Position numbers and translations under genes: made by a program. A stretch of DNA of 37,630 nt from Flavobacteriaceae bacterium. Lineage in GTDB: Bacteria > Bacteroidota > Bacteroidia > Flavobacteriales > Flavobacteriaceae. Under the pieces are notes generated by a model. It made no database searches, was not told the origin of the DNA, and saw nothing but the letters and a program-made list of their open reading frames with translations. The DNA lies in contig JABDOZ010000015.1 of the NCBI GenBank assembly GCA_013043005.1, positions 1 to 37,630 on the forward strand, read 5' to 3'. This document shows, piece after piece, positions 37,365 through 37,630 of the stretch; within the stretch, counting starts at the first letter, position 1; the number at the start of each line of letters is the position of its first letter.

Positions 37365-37547
37365 TCATTTCAATTCATTTACCACCATAAAGGCTATTGC
37401 ATGCATTTCTGATTCTTGTTCAAATCCTGTAATATTGAAATCTGTCTGTTGCATTGTAATACATTCTTTTAAACGCAGAACATGATGTTCTGCAATTATT
37501 AAAGCATCCGGTCCTCGAAAATCCCAAATTAATTTTAGTTTACGCAT
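37365..37547 (-). CDS. small conserved-looking hypothetical protein (MRKLKLIWDFRGPDALIIAEHHVLRLKE...)
   Basis: 60-aa ORF; internal ATG 37547 chosen because an upstream frame ends (TAA) at 37540-37542, suggesting translational coupling. Confidence 0.55.
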   Translation of the reverse strand: MRKLKLIWDFRGPDALIIAEHHVLRLKECITMQQTDFNITGFEQESEMHAIAFMVVNELK

Positions 37548-37630
37548 TGGCAACAGAGGTTCCTTTTTCAGCGAAATTTTTAAAATCAGTCATATATTTC
37601 ATTGTCTGCTTTTTAAAAGCTCCTTTCATA
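37540..37630 (-). CDS. C-terminal end of an ORF truncated by the window edge (...MKGAFKKQTMKYMTDFKNFAEKGTSVANA*)
   Basis: Open frame from the window edge to TAA, overlapping the start of the next gene. Confidence 0.35.
   Translation of the reverse strand, partial: MKGAFKKQTMKYMTDFKNFAEKGTSVANA

Noticed and set aside
1-37630. CRISPR arrays, rRNA/tRNA genes, transposases or prophage genes
   Set aside because: Looked for regularly spaced repeats, tRNA-like cloverleaf/rRNA sequences and transposase/integrase/phage ORFs; none was convincing by eye.

Overview
AT-rich window that looks like Flavobacteriaceae chromosome (Bacteroidetes-type TAnnTTTG -7 boxes, nusB-DUF1573-yajC order, DUF6090 and DUF3276 proteins). 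It has three parts. (1) About 0-9.3 kb is an accessory-looking stretch of individually spaced minus-strand genes: SnoaL/NTF2-like lipoprotein, DUF6090, lipoprotein methyltransferase, sodium:solute symporter, alpha/beta hydrolase, an RsgA-type GTPase, XRE-TM regulator, SDR and others. They are separated by same-oriented, hairpin-forming intergenic elements. (2) About 9.3-28.1 kb is mostly conserved core metabolism: CsaA, ABC exporter, NusB, YajC, GntP permease, PepT, PyrD, HMG-CoA lyase, porin plus FMN-binding protein, ferritin, GuaB. A 37-aa Lys/Cys-rich microprotein between ferritin and guaB is missed by the ORF track. (3) About 28.3-34.4 kb is a tightly packed six-gene minus-strand operon and the best candidate for an undescribed system: squalene/phytoene-synthase-like enzyme -> PLP-barrel decarboxylase homologue that has lost its PLP lysine and catalytic Cys -> CrtC/AttH-type lipocalin-like protein -> ABC ATPase -> ABC permease -> ICMT-like + Lgt-like multi-TM fusion. 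A related ~42-55 bp element lies upstream of both this operon and the adjacent DASS anion transporter gene, suggesting shared regulation. All family calls were made by eye from the translations; no searches were run.
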